Source: Hyalella azteca (Eukaryota > Arthropoda > Malacostraca > Amphipoda > Hyalellidae). From it: DNA of 64,000 nt. Below, piece after piece: positions 1 through 12,900 of this stretch. Made by a program: the position numbers and the translations under genes. The notes beneath the pieces are model-generated. The model was not told where the DNA came from. It saw nothing but the letters and a program-made list of their open reading frames with translations, and ran no database searches. The DNA is taken from contig NW_025932998.1 in NCBI RefSeq assembly GCF_000764305.2, positions 70,188 to 134,187 on the forward strand. Reading direction: 5' to 3'. Position 1 is the first letter of the stretch; each line of letters opens with the position of its first letter.

Positions 1-1
1 C

Positions 2-3000
2 GTAGTGCTCCAGCCTGACCTGGAGCTGCTCTACACCTCCCTCGAGGCCTTCTACACGCTGGTCAGTAGCGAGGCCTTCTACACGCTGGTCAGTAGCGAG
101 GCCTTCTACACGCTGGTCAGTAATGCCACCGCTCAAAGCTTCGAATTTATTCCGCTGTGTTCTCTGCTGATCTATTAGTATTATTTACTGCGTTATCAAT
201 TTTATTATGGACTTTAAAGAATTATTGTGCAAAATTCCGGATGCGCAACAACAGTTGATGGTTAATTAGGAAATGAGTTAAATTTTCCTAATATTTTATT
301 ATACGATTACTTGGATCGGTGGCAACCACACAGCCTTATATTAATCGGTCAAATGTCCCCCATAGATGAGGAGGTGTCTGCAGCTGCAGAGAGCCTCATG
401 GGGAGAGTCTGGGGAGCTTGGGCTGCCTCAGTGGCGCCTCAATCTCGCCCAACGTCTCCAGGTCATCCCCCAGCCTGAACAACCATTGCCTTCTCCAGGT
501 GACCCGAGTATACAATACAAATGTTATGGCTAGCCTTTCGTCAATACAATACAATACAAATGTCACGGTGGGGTTACTGAAAATGTCTCTTAGGAATAAT
601 AACTGACGCTTGAGTTTATGTTGCTTAAATTTCCGTCGCAGTGAGCGATCGAAACAAAATAAAGTCTCCGTTCCATTTAATCGACTGAAATGTAATGTTT
701 AAAAAGAGTAAGTTCACTAATTCATCTGACATGCCATGAATAATAAAAATTTGTCATGGGATCTTGATAAAACTTTGATGTCAATTTTTTAACAAAACTT
801 ACTAATGGGCGGACAAATGTTGCATTCGTGACGTTAACTCGATATACTGTAAAAGTTTACTAAAAATTAAGTGACCTGCAAATATTTATTAATTAATTCA
901 GTTTCAGATTCAGTTGACAATATATTTCAGAATATATTGTCAGCAATATTATAATGACAGTCAATACTGTAAGACAATATACAGTGACCAATATTATAAT
1001 ATATATTATATAATTTATTAAACAGGTTGCTGTGATGATCCTGACCTTCAAGACTCAACAGACTCTACGAAGGAGCGGTCGCCTCCAGGAGAGCTGCTGG
1101 CGGTGTCGGTGGGTGAGGACCAGTGGAGGGGCTTCATGGAGCGCACCAGGAGCCTCCTGCAGGCAAACTACCTCAGCTCTGCAGACCTCGTCCAACACAT
1201 GGGTGAGAACTGGAGCTCGGTCTACTCAGGTGAACCAGACTGAACAACGCTGAGAACTCTGTTGGCTTCGTCCAACACATGGGTGAGAACTGGAGCTCGG
1301 TCTGCTCGGGTGAGCGCGACCGAACAACGCTGAGAACTCTGCTGCTCTCGTCCAGCACATGGGTGAGAACTGGAGCTCGGTCTGCTCAGGTGAACCAGAC
1401 CGAACAACGCTGAGAACTCTGTTGCTATCGTCCAACACATGGGTGAGAACTGGAGGTCGGTCTGCTCGGGTGAACCAGACTGAATAACGTAGTAAACTCG
1501 GCTGCTCTCGTCCAGCGGCTAAAAAAACTTTGTACCTGAATTTATAATTTGTAACCGGTAGCTAATTAAGACAAATTATTTGATTACTGGGATAATTAGA
1601 TTATTTTCTAGATTGTCAAGATGTTATTTAAATTAATGGCTGGTGAAGCAACTCTTCTATGTTCTCTCATTAACGTGATAATTAGGCAAACTATTTTTAA
1701 AGACCAAATGAAACAAAATGAAATGAAATTTGAATGCTCATGACGCCCTCAGCAACAAAAATTTTTCTCATGCAATCACCATAGATCAAGCGTGGGCCAG
1801 CGTTCTCAATGGTGAACTCAAAGAAGAACTCGACCAGTTCTTACGCGGTTCACCAGAGCTGCTGGATTTCGCTCAGCAAGTTCGGCAGTTCTCAGTGCAC
1901 GTGGAGAGAGCAAGCCACGTGCCCCTGGCAGCGAAGCTCGGCGCTTTTCAGTAATTATTGTAATAATTTGTCCACAGCAACTGCCAAATTTTCACCTAAT
2001 TATATTCTTGCTCAAAATCAGCTCAGCATTTTTTCTAATGATGATTTCATTGTACGTATAGCTCATTAATCTTCGCACAAATCTAAAATATCATTATTGT
2101 TGTCTCTTCATTATAATCGATTTAATAAAAGTGACACCATGGACACATAAAAACGCGATGTGCACTTACGTCACCCAGACTCGACTACTCTCCCCTACGA
2201 GCAAGTCTGCTGGAGCTCACGGAATCAAACGTCGCCGCGTTGCGCAACAAACTCATCGCCGAGCATCACGCGGATGTCGTCACGTCAGTATCATCATATG
2301 CATATGCCTTCAAATAATATTATTATCCAAATAAATTGATTATTGCATTTGCCATCCATTCGGCGAGATTATTTGCTAATAATTTATGTAATGGGAATCT
2401 AGTCATAATTATCGTGAATCGTGAAGAATTAATTTCAAAAAAAATCTTATGCTTAATCATGTTTCTTGGGGGGAGGCAGCCATGGGGTTGACCCCCACGT
2501 GAGCAATAAATTTAACATGTGCCATAAATTTAACGCTTAAATAAGCCCTTGAGTCAACATCCAGACTCTGGATAAAATAATATTACTCAGCCACAGAGCA
2601 AGAAGCCGTTGACTACGCTGGAACACCGTAATGCAGACCAGTGACACACTGCTGAAAGATAATAGCGCCGTAGGTCTTCAGCCAGTACTTCAGCATGCTC
2701 ACTCATAGGCAGGCAGTTCTGCATCCCGTCTCACCTAAATTCTCTGACCTGACCTCTTCTGGCCTGTCCTCTTCCGGCCTAACCTATTCACGCTGCCCTA
2801 ACCCATAACTTTCTTGAAGCCAATGACGCTCTACCTGCTCACTTGTCACGCATCTCTAACTTCCTGCAGCCAATGAGGTTGGGTTTCGTCCACTCAGGTT
2901 CCTTTTGGGTAGAGAAATGTTGCAATGTGTGTAGGATAGGCCAGAAGAGACCGGAATATTTTTGGCCATGATGCAGTATGACCATGCTTAATTTGGGCAT

Positions 3001-3911
3001 GTTTAAGCTATGGCCGTGGACATTCGGCGCCATGGCTTTAAGCACTTGACTTCATATGCTGCTATTCTCTCTGGCGTGATTACCAACGAAAAGGCTTATG
3101 ACTGATGTGCGAAATTGGGCAAAGCTGGCATTTATCCATTATTTTTCCTGCCTAATTAATATCCTAAGGACTTGTTCGACAATATCAGTTTGCTATTTCT
3201 CTGTGTGAGCGGAACTCCAGCATGAAATATTCACTCCATTCGGACAGTTATTTTTAATAACTGGAAGAGACAACACTCGAAGTGTATGTTCCAAATGTTT
3301 GAGATTCCCAAATCAATCACTAGCTTTCGAAATATAAAATTTAAAATTTAACACTAATAAATAAGTTCGAACGTCAACCAGTTAATGTCTATTCGTTAAA
3401 TTTATTATTGGAATATAACACATCTAATCTGGCTAAAGCGAACCCCAGAAAGGCACCTGGAACATTTCATTAAACCAGAGAAGTAGAACATGCTCCTTTT
3501 TAGCGCATTTTCTAATTTATGGAAAAAATGCACTATTGTGCTCGCCATGTCCGTCCGTCCGTCTGTCTGTCTGTCCGTCTGTCCGTGACCTCAAGTTTTC
3601 GTCGACGAGAAAATGCGCTCTCTGTCACTCACTACAGTGAGTACTGAGTTATATTTTTTAATATTTTATCGTAGGAAGTTAAAGCCATATGTAATTGATA
3701 TTATTTGACTCAATTAGGCCGCAGCTGTTTCATCAAAATGCTTGATGTTGACAGCATCCGCGGCAAGTATGAGGAGCTGAGCGACAAGTTGCTGCAGCGT
3801 CCGCAGAGCACCGCCGAACTCTTCAGCGTCATGGAAACTGTAGAGGAAGCCCGTAGAGTTACAGTCACTAGCCTCCATCTGGCCGTTCAGAAAGTTTCAG
3901 AGAGGCTCAAG
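2..3911 (+). CDS. Dynein-like gene: tail (DHC N1-like) exons
   Basis: Exons by splice signals and phase: 2-61 (partial; donor GTCAGT), 384-498, 1026-1202, 1785-1950, 2179-2283 and 3725-3911. The peptide junction reads QLDYSPLRASLLEL across 1950/2179, a typical dynein tail signature. It is followed by a KYEELSDKLL helix and a QRPQSTAEL segment that matches the P-x-T-x-x-EL pattern of dynein tails. Phases agree: 498 ends in phase 1 and 1026 starts with two bases; 1950 and 2283 end in phase 2. The 384-498 exon has no motif of its own and is accepted because its open frame and phases fit (390 is an equally good start). Two of these exon ends carry tandem arrays over the donor. The tail normally mediates dimerisation and cargo or chain binding; no partner can be inferred here. 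Confidence 0.7.
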
Positions 3912-6900
3912 GTGAATTGTTGATGTTTAATCACAGTTTAAAAACTTAAGGTTATTTACAAGCCACAATTACTACCGAGATTAATTAATGTCCTGAAATT
4001 TGTTCATAAGCACCTTTAACTTGAGATTCTAAACCTACCTACTCATTGGAGTCCAAATTTAAACCTCCAAGAAAACAAACTGCACGTAATGTGATGATGT
4101 AAAGGAAGAGTCGACTGTGTTTTTTGTGTGTTTATTGTGGCCAAATTTTAAACCTATATTCTTTTAAGATCTATTCGCTTAAACATATGTACTCTAGTAA
4201 ATTAGTGAAGTCAGTAACTGCCTGTACAGAAATTAATTTCCTGTCGACGCCACGCTAGGTTCTGCTGGACGTGGTACACTTGAGCGAAGAAGATATCCTC
4301 CTGACGGCCGAAGTGATCTCCTGGCCAGCAAACATACGGCCAGTGTTGGACAGAAGCATCGAGGTGAAGTGACTACGTGGACTCGGAAAGTTTGAATAAG
4401 AACTGCATTGAGCTATACATGGAGCTATAAGCTTAAAAAATGGTGTTTATTTAAATTTTTATTTACGGAATTCAATAGGTTGAACACTTTTTTGGGAGGT
4501 ATAATTTGAATGTTTTTTAACGAGGTTAAGAAATAAGTTAATTTATTTAATGCGTATTTCTGCTGTGAAAAATATTAAAAATCTAAAATATTAGTAAAAT
4601 ATTAAATTTAAAAATAAGAAATCTGTCATTCATTTTAAAAGTTTACTAAACGCTGGTGTAGCATAGAGGCTATCAATTACTGGGGAAATATTTTAAGTTT
4701 TATCTGTTATGCGACAATAAAACCAGATTCAAATAGTAACCCCCAATAGTAACAGATTCAAAAACCAGACTCAAAAATTTCCCGATTCATGCACTAGAGT
4801 CTGGAGGAATACAAGCAGCAGTTCGAGGATCGGTTATCAGACAAGGTGGTAGAAGTCGGGCGGGCGTTGGGAAGAGCGGAAGAGCTCTTGACCGAGCTGG
4901 AGGAACCCAATGACCCCGCAATGGTCGCCAAGTATATAAAGGTATATCATTACAACCATACCTGCAACACCATTAACCTACCTGGCTTTAAATTTGTGAG
5001 ATTATCACGACCAGTCAGAAGATTTCAATTTTTAAAATTGTCTCACCTATGCTGGTTATCCTTGTGAATTTAAAAGTTTATGTTTCTTCGAAACATGTTA
5101 AACCTAATAAATTTGAAAGCTCTTCCTCGTGTTGTAAATTAAAGCTTTGACTGTTTATATAGTTTAAAAATATTTTAAACAATTATGTTTGCATAATTCC
5201 CTGTACGTCCTGTAAACTCACACAATTTACTGTAGGAGGTTCATAAGATAGAGGAGCGACTGCAGCAGGTTGAGGCTCTCATCGAGTGGGTCAACGCAGA
5301 GGAAGCTCTCTTCAAGTTCCCTGCCTCTGCCTACCCCGCACTTCCTGCACTCAAGGTGACGTAAATGTGATATTCGTATGAACACAACGCGATTGCTGAT
5401 ACCTAAACAATTTTCAACAGAGTAGGTAACCTATATCGTCACCTGATCGAATGTTCAAAGGATGAATAGATTGAGACTAGAGGTGTGGCCTGTAAGTAAT
5501 GGGGAAATTGTTTTGCATATAAATAGTGTACTTCAATATCAGCAGAGAATTACTATCAGAATTATTATCTTTAAAGTCACTAAGCAATTTTATAGTTCAG
5601 CGAGCAGTACCAGATATGTACAAACGTCAGTAACTTTATCTTCAGTATTCTATTAGCAAAAAAACCTAGATTCAAATGCAAATATTTCCTTGAAAATTTT
5701 CTAACTAAAAAGAAAAGTCAACAATGAGTTTATCCATCGAGTTGATTTCATTATACAACTAAACATGTTTTAAAATCGTTCAACAGTGATAATTGTATTC
5801 TATAATAATACATTATATTTATTTCATTCACTTCGGCAATAGATGACGCTGGTGCCATACTCTGAGCTGTTCTCGCTGGTGCTCGTGTGGAGGAGCTACG
5901 AGAAGCAGTGGATGGACGGAGACTTCAGAAGTCTCGACCCTCAGTTCATAGACGCCGAGACCGACCGCATCAAAAGGTTCGTCTATAGCGCTGCTTACGG
6001 CTTCATAATTACAAAGCACTAATGCATATTGCGGCGGATGGATATGTCTTGACTTTACGAATGCTTAAAACCCAGGTGCTTTTAAATCACCGACAGTTAT
6101 GAATGCTTTATTCATAGATCATTGACAGGGCAGATATACAAAGCACAAGTAAGAAATGCGACTTGAAGAGAGTTGTGGTACTGGCGCCTTCTTGTTCATG
6201 ACTGAATGCCTGAGACAGTCAAGATGAACCGATATTTACAGAGATTACGGTACGAACCCGCATGTTAACGTCGGGACTAATCTACGTGCCGTATATACAT
6301 ATACCTAGTCTGCGATAAGAGTATTTTTGATTAACCAAGATACTAGTTTGGTTAAAATTTTCTATTGCAGTGAGCTAGAGCAGCTAAAGAAAACCTTCAC
6401 CAGCAAGTTCAAGCAGCAGGCACTGGATGGGGACCCCAAGAAAGCCAGAATAAATTTCATGGACTCCAATCCCAGGAACCTTCCCGGTAAGTAATTTATA
6501 TTTCAGGTGATATATTACACCGCCGATAAGCTCGGGAAGACAGTTCCAGCTGATATCTTAACATTATTTCGAAATTAAATAGAGGCAATGAATAAACAAT
6601 TTTCAAAAACGACCGTCAAGTTGCGGAAACAGAAGTTCGACACTTTTCATTATTAGTACTGAGGTCAAATTCATGTGCATTCAAGCCCTTCTGTAATTTA
6701 TAACGTTACAGGTCCGCTATGCATCGCTGGAGTTACTCTACTTAATGTAAACCAGTTCAGGCTACATCTGAAACTCATTACTGTGCTCTGCAACAAGGCT
6801 CTCAGGCCACGCCACTGGGCCCTTCTTAACGAGAGCGCTAAAATGGACATCACGCCTAATGCTGGCACGAGGTCAGCTCTGCATGCAACAATCCACTTTT

Positions 6901-9900
6901 ATCATGCAATCCTAAATTGAATATATACGTCACTGCACATAGAAAAAATTATAGGAATGGTATATAAATACAAAATTATATTTTAAGTAAGATTATTGCA
7001 GCTCGTTCATAAATGAGTGATGGTGAAATAGGCACAATGATTCGTAGCACGAAAAATTTGCTCCGACAAACCTAAAACCTTTCTTTCGTTGAAGTCTACG
7101 TAAGATGGTGAGGACGGATCTAAGTCCAGTGATGGCAGAGCTGGAGGTCGTGAGCTTGATGGCAACTAGAGAGCTTGCCCTGGAACTGCAGCTTCTGGAA
7201 ATGAAACAAGCATGGATTTCAGTTGACCTCTCCACGCGAGCAGAGGAGTAAGGCATTCCTTTCAGTTTTGACACGCGGCGTAGAATATAACGGGATTAGC
7301 GTTGCAAGTTAATCTCCATAAGTTTTTGGACAAATTTTTACGTTTATAGACAGGTTTTTTAGTGTGATTGTTTCCGGCCATTTATAAGTTTTTCGCAGTT
7401 TGCTGGTGAAATTAAATGTTTTCGGACAAGACATTTTAAATAGTTTGTTATGAAATTGATTGTTTTAGGTCATTTGTTCATGAAATTGAAAGTTTTCGGT
7501 CATTAATTCATGAAATTTAATTCTTTCGGTCATGTCGACATTTGTATAGTTTGTTAGAAAATTTATGTTTTCGGTCATTAATTCGTGAAATTGAATTTTT
7601 TCGGTCATGTCGACATTTGTGTAGTTTGTCAAAAATTAATTGTTCTCGGTTATTTGTTAGTAAAATTTAATGTTATCGGTCATGTCGACATTTTGTATAG
7701 TTTGTTATAAAAATTGATTTTTTCGGTCATTTGTACGTGAAATTGAATGTTTTCGGTCATGTCCACATTTTTTAAAGTTTGTTGGGGAAATTTACAGTTT
7801 TACATTTTGCTTTGAATAAGTGAAATGGTAGCGGACTTCAATGAAGAACACGAATAACATTCGAAAAGAACAAGAATCACGAACGCACGTATTGATGACC
7901 TGAAAATACTTCAATGATTTTGCTCCAATTGGAACGCACACACAAATCAACAATATCAACAAGCACACACTAAAAAAACAAATAAAGGGTCACAAATTGA
8001 GGTGAATTTTCCGTAAAACCCCTTATACGTTGTTCGTGGCGGCGGGAGGAAAAGGAAGAAGAAATTTGTTTTCTTGCCTATTTAAATTTATAATGACACA
8101 GTATGTATTTAAAACACAATAAATCATTCGTGTGTGTGCTAATCATAGAAGTGTCACTCGTGCTATGAAATTTGTTTGGAATTTTTTCTTTTTACGCTTT
8201 TTAAGTAATGCGTTGATCACCTGTCGTTTAACTTTGAACGTATAACACTTGGTAATAATGACATGGATATTAGAGACCATCGTTATTTTTTATACGTTGA
8301 GTATCTGTTAACTTTTCCTAATTTTTACCAACTAACTTATACTAATTAATTAACTGAGCGGTTAACTTTTACTAATTCACTAAATAAAGTTTTGTTGATC
8401 GAGTGTTTTTCAAATAAAAATATGAAAAATTACTGTCTATAACTCAGAAGACGGGTATTGCCACTCAATCAAGAATTCTTTCGTTAGCTCTCACAAGTTC
8501 CAACAAATCTAGAAGCTTATGTCGTTTTAATTCGAGCTTAGAATTCGAATAGCTTAAAAACTGATATTTCTGCTTCGCAGAACTAATGTATTTGTTTTAT
8601 CATTTTATTGAAATTAATTTCACTGGATTGCATTTGGTGTCTAGTGAGAGCTCTGAGGTGGCCTTAGTTAGGCTGCTGGAGGCGCAGTCGCTGGCCCAGC
8701 AGCAGGACGTCACGTCGCACACCATCGACAACTCTCCTTACGTGGAACCTTTAGCTGGTGCGCTCTACCGTGCGAACAAATTCGTATAAACACATCTGTA
8801 TTTTAGGGTTCTTGAATAAATTAAAAGAGTAAACAAATATTCTCGAAAATATGTTGACTCTGTTGTTAGGAATGTTAATTGGGAAAGGCTGAAAAATGTT
8901 GAGCTCGCAGTATGACAAATTAATAATTGATTATTTGATTGGTTAACGCCGATCTTTCGGTTACGAATGCGTGATTTGAACTTTTATCAAAAAATTAGAA
9001 GATGTCTTGAGATGAAGCTATGATTACTCCAAAAATTGCTTTCGGTAACTAATAAATGTTGCGTAATGTTATCAACTAACTAAAATAAATATTCAAGAAC
9101 AGGCCGGCATAATTGACATGATAGTTCGATGTTGAGTAAAACTTTGAGTTATATTCCAAATTATATATTCGTGTGATATTCCAAATTATATAAGTTCATG
9201 ATTTCCTAATATAATTAATTAAATAATTTTTTAATATAATTTCTTCTGCAGATGAAGTGAGCAACTGGCGGAGGGACCTAAAGGAAATACAGGCAGTTCT
9301 CGAGGGCTGGATACAGGTGAAGAGTTGGACACAAAATACTGCTCATGCATGGAATCTCCCTTACTTTCACACTACATCCTATCATCAATTGTAAAAAAAA
9401 TCATGACACAAAGTCTGCAGGGCAAATAGTTTTTCTTAATATAGTAAATTAACGTTGACTGGGATTATTACATGCTATATTCTTATGCATACGTTTGTTA
9501 TTAGTTGCAGGAACTGCTTATGAGACTCAGACCTGTGGCCACCATGGGTGATTTCCATGAGCAACATCCACAAGCTTGGCAGCAGCTCCAGGTTAAATAC
9601 CGACACGTCTCTGATTAGTGTAACAGAGAACCTATTATTTGAAACATGTTTTCTGTAAGCTATTTGATGTAAAAATAATATGCGTTTAAAAATTACTTTT
9701 TAAAGACAACACTTCTAAAGAATTCAGTGTCAGAGATGTTGCATATGTAGAATTAATTTCTAATTTAATCATCAAATATTAAAAAAGTCATTTACATTTT
9801 ATTTTTAAAGTTAAAAAAATTAAATTTTTCGAAATGATTTATTCTGTCAATTGAATCATGCATTGTCTCCAACTTAACGCAAGTGTGCAAAATTTCAGAT

Positions 9901-12900
9901 CGATTGGACTGGTAGTAGTGTGTTAAATAGCGATTATAAGATATGTAGCAGACAAAATTAGTTTTTCAAATTTTTTATGCTAAAAATGAAAATTTTTAGG
10001 TTTTCAAAATTATTTATTCTGTCAATTGATTCATGCATTGTCTCCAACTTTATGCAAGTGTACCAAATTTCAGATCGATTGGACAGGTAGAAGTGTGTTA
10101 AATATCGATTATAAGATTTGTAGCAAACAGACAAACAACAAGAAGCGAAGTTAGAGAGAAGTGTTGTAATACACAGCAATTACATTCATTAATAAGTTGA
10201 ACTAATCGTGATTTCATATCGTGAGTTAAGAGCGCACAGGAAATGCCACGTCACAGACGAGGGAAAGAATCGCTTCATTTCTCATAAAAAGATCAACACT
10301 TTACAGTAATAAGTATCAGTCAAGAAAATAAATCATACGCAGAGAAAATTAGAGTCCTCTCTGTAACCTCGAGTGGTTTGACGCGAATTAGCGGAAGACA
10401 GAAAATTTTGAAATTAATTTGAAGGTAAATATTAATGTAACCTTTCAGAAACTTGAAAAATGCTGGTCAAGCATTCGGAACGCGACTGACCTCGCTGGAT
10501 CATCTCTGGACTGCCTGCTGGCTGAGCGTGGGCGGCTGGATGAGGTCCTGGAACTGCTACAAGACACAGCTGTGGTCAGCGATGCCAGGGAGCAGTATCT
10601 CGCCGGCAAGAGGAAGCTCTTCGCAAGGTAATTACACAATATCTCGATTAGTTTGTTCAGTCCATCTCTGATATAAATGTCACGAAACTAAACCGAATGG
10701 CCGAACTCTATGCTAATTTCAGATTTATTTAAAAGCTGTTATTACTACTAACCGGATCTACAATTGTGATTCTCCTGCTCTCTTTCATTTAGGACTTTGT
10801 TTGTAAAATCTGTGGAGTTTTGATTCGAAGTGTATTATTTTTTTCAGGCTACATTTACTCACAGATGAAGAGCTAGAACACCTCATTTGTGCTACTGAAT
10901 GGACTTACTTTCTGCCGCTTGTGAGGAAATGTTTCCCCTCTGTGAGCCATATCTTCGTTGAACAATTTTCTACTACGAGTGCCTCAGGCTTGCAAGAGAG
11001 CATAGAGTCAGCGGTTGGAATGCAATGTTCGTCCGGAGAACGACTTTCGTTCCGCGTTCCGCTCACTTTGCCACGAAGTGACACGTGCAAAGTCTCTTGG
11101 CTCTTAGAGGTGTGAACTCTAGTAGCCTCAGATTCCTTACCCGTACCATTTATTCGGAGCGCCAATGATCGATTTCGAGTCTTCACTAGAGTTAGAGCAA
11201 ATTTTGATATTTCTGCGAGCTTCTCATTCATTCTACGCTAGGACAACTTTCTGCTATGTAAAATGGTGCTTGATTATATGTGATCACATCAGTCACAAGA
11301 ACTACAACGTGAAACCATAAGCTGTTCTTGCTAAAAAAAAGCAAATATGTGACTATGGGGATGCGGATGTCAAATTAATTTGCAACTAAGGAGGATATAT
11401 ATTTAACAACCTCAATTTCTAACAAGGCATATTTTTTATACAATCAGTTTGAGGTACAGATGAGCGAGAGCTTGCTACATCACATGGCCATGACAATGAC
11501 GTTCCTGGGAAGCATTTCTGCGACCTCAAATACCGTGCCTTACGTCGCGTTGCTGCGTCGACACGACGAGTCTGTTCCTCTACAGGTAAGGTATCTTGTT
11601 CGCAGACTTCATCGCACGGGGCTGTAGGAACACAAAACACGTGTTCTGATCCGTATCATGAAAATAAAATTATAAGCAAACTGAATATATTTGTAACGTC
11701 ATGAAATTCTGAAACTTTCTGCTATCAATGCTCTGTTAAAGATTAATTAATTAATTAATTAAAATCACCTGAGAAGGATCAAATGTTTAATTATATTTCC
11801 GGTTGTCTTTTATGTCGGCGAAAGTACTTAAAAGAATGTACTAATGGTATCACAGATGCAGTTATAAACACTGGGATAATTTAGTTAAATTATTCTTGAC
11901 GAGATCGTAGCTAAGTCTTATCATAAAAGGTGCTGTGGGGAGCCTGCCGTGCCTGGTGGAGCGAGCAGACGAGGTCAGCCCTCCAGCAGGAACGTGATGC
12001 GCTTCTGCAGTTGCTATCCAATGTCGAGGTAAGAAAACTCGAAAACTAAAGCGGTTTATGAAAAATCTATTTGGTTTTTGGTTTGGCGCTCAGGAACCTA
12101 TCGTTACAAAATTTTCTGAACAATTCTTCACAAATTATGGAGCCTGAAACTGTATTGAGATCGGGAAAACCACATGAATATTGTCATTCATGCTTTTGCA
12201 TTCAAATAATATTAAAGAATTGAAAAGTTGAATGACCGTTGAACCAACTAGTCTGTGAGAAGTTTGAACAAGTATTTGGGAGTATCGTTTTTGCAGACTG
12301 AAATTAAAAACTTAGGCGCAGCATACATGAAAGATGAATCCCTAATTCTCTTTACTACTTGTAGGTTGTTTCAAATTGTAACAAAAACTTGCAGATCATT
12401 GAACATATATATTAGTAGTCCACTTCCTTCCACCCAAATTCCAAATTTTCGTCTTACAGCTTGAACTGGAAATGCTCTGCGATTTCTTATCAGCCAAAAA
12501 ATCGGACATTTGCTCGTCGGTGGATAAAAATGTGTCGGAAATTGAAGACAAATCGAAATGGGTGAGTATATCAGCAGAAATTGTTTCCTCTTTCCTCAGA
12601 GCCCTCATGATTTACAATTAATGCTTAACCAGCTCCATTTTAGGCAACCGTTCGAACACGTCCAGAAACAACATTATTTGGGATGATTTTCCTTTTTTTA
12701 TAAAAAAGAGCAAGAATTGCTGCAAATCAGCAAAGTTTAGTAAATGTGTTTAGAAATTTGCATTTTTCCGAGTTCTTCATTTGAAGTTTCATTTTTCATT
12801 ATAGTCTGGCACCTCCATTGCTCGAATAAAGTTTCTCCATTCTCCTTTCCTCTTTCCTCGTCCTATCTGGACGTTGCAGGTAAAGTGGTTGCATATAAAT

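Noticed and set aside
1173..1440. Overlapping minus-strand ORFs with repeated CWTKPTEFSALF-like peptides
   Set aside because: They are the reverse reading of the 80-bp donor array. The repetition comes from the DNA repeat and there is no independent coding evidence.
7380..7790. CRISPR-like regular repeats
   Set aside because: The units are degenerate, abut without spacers, and lie in an intron of an animal gene.
10921..11231. 108-aa minus-strand ORF
   Set aside because: Opposite the linker exon 10848-11109, which carries the dynein RKCF and SSGERLSF motifs in the plus frame.
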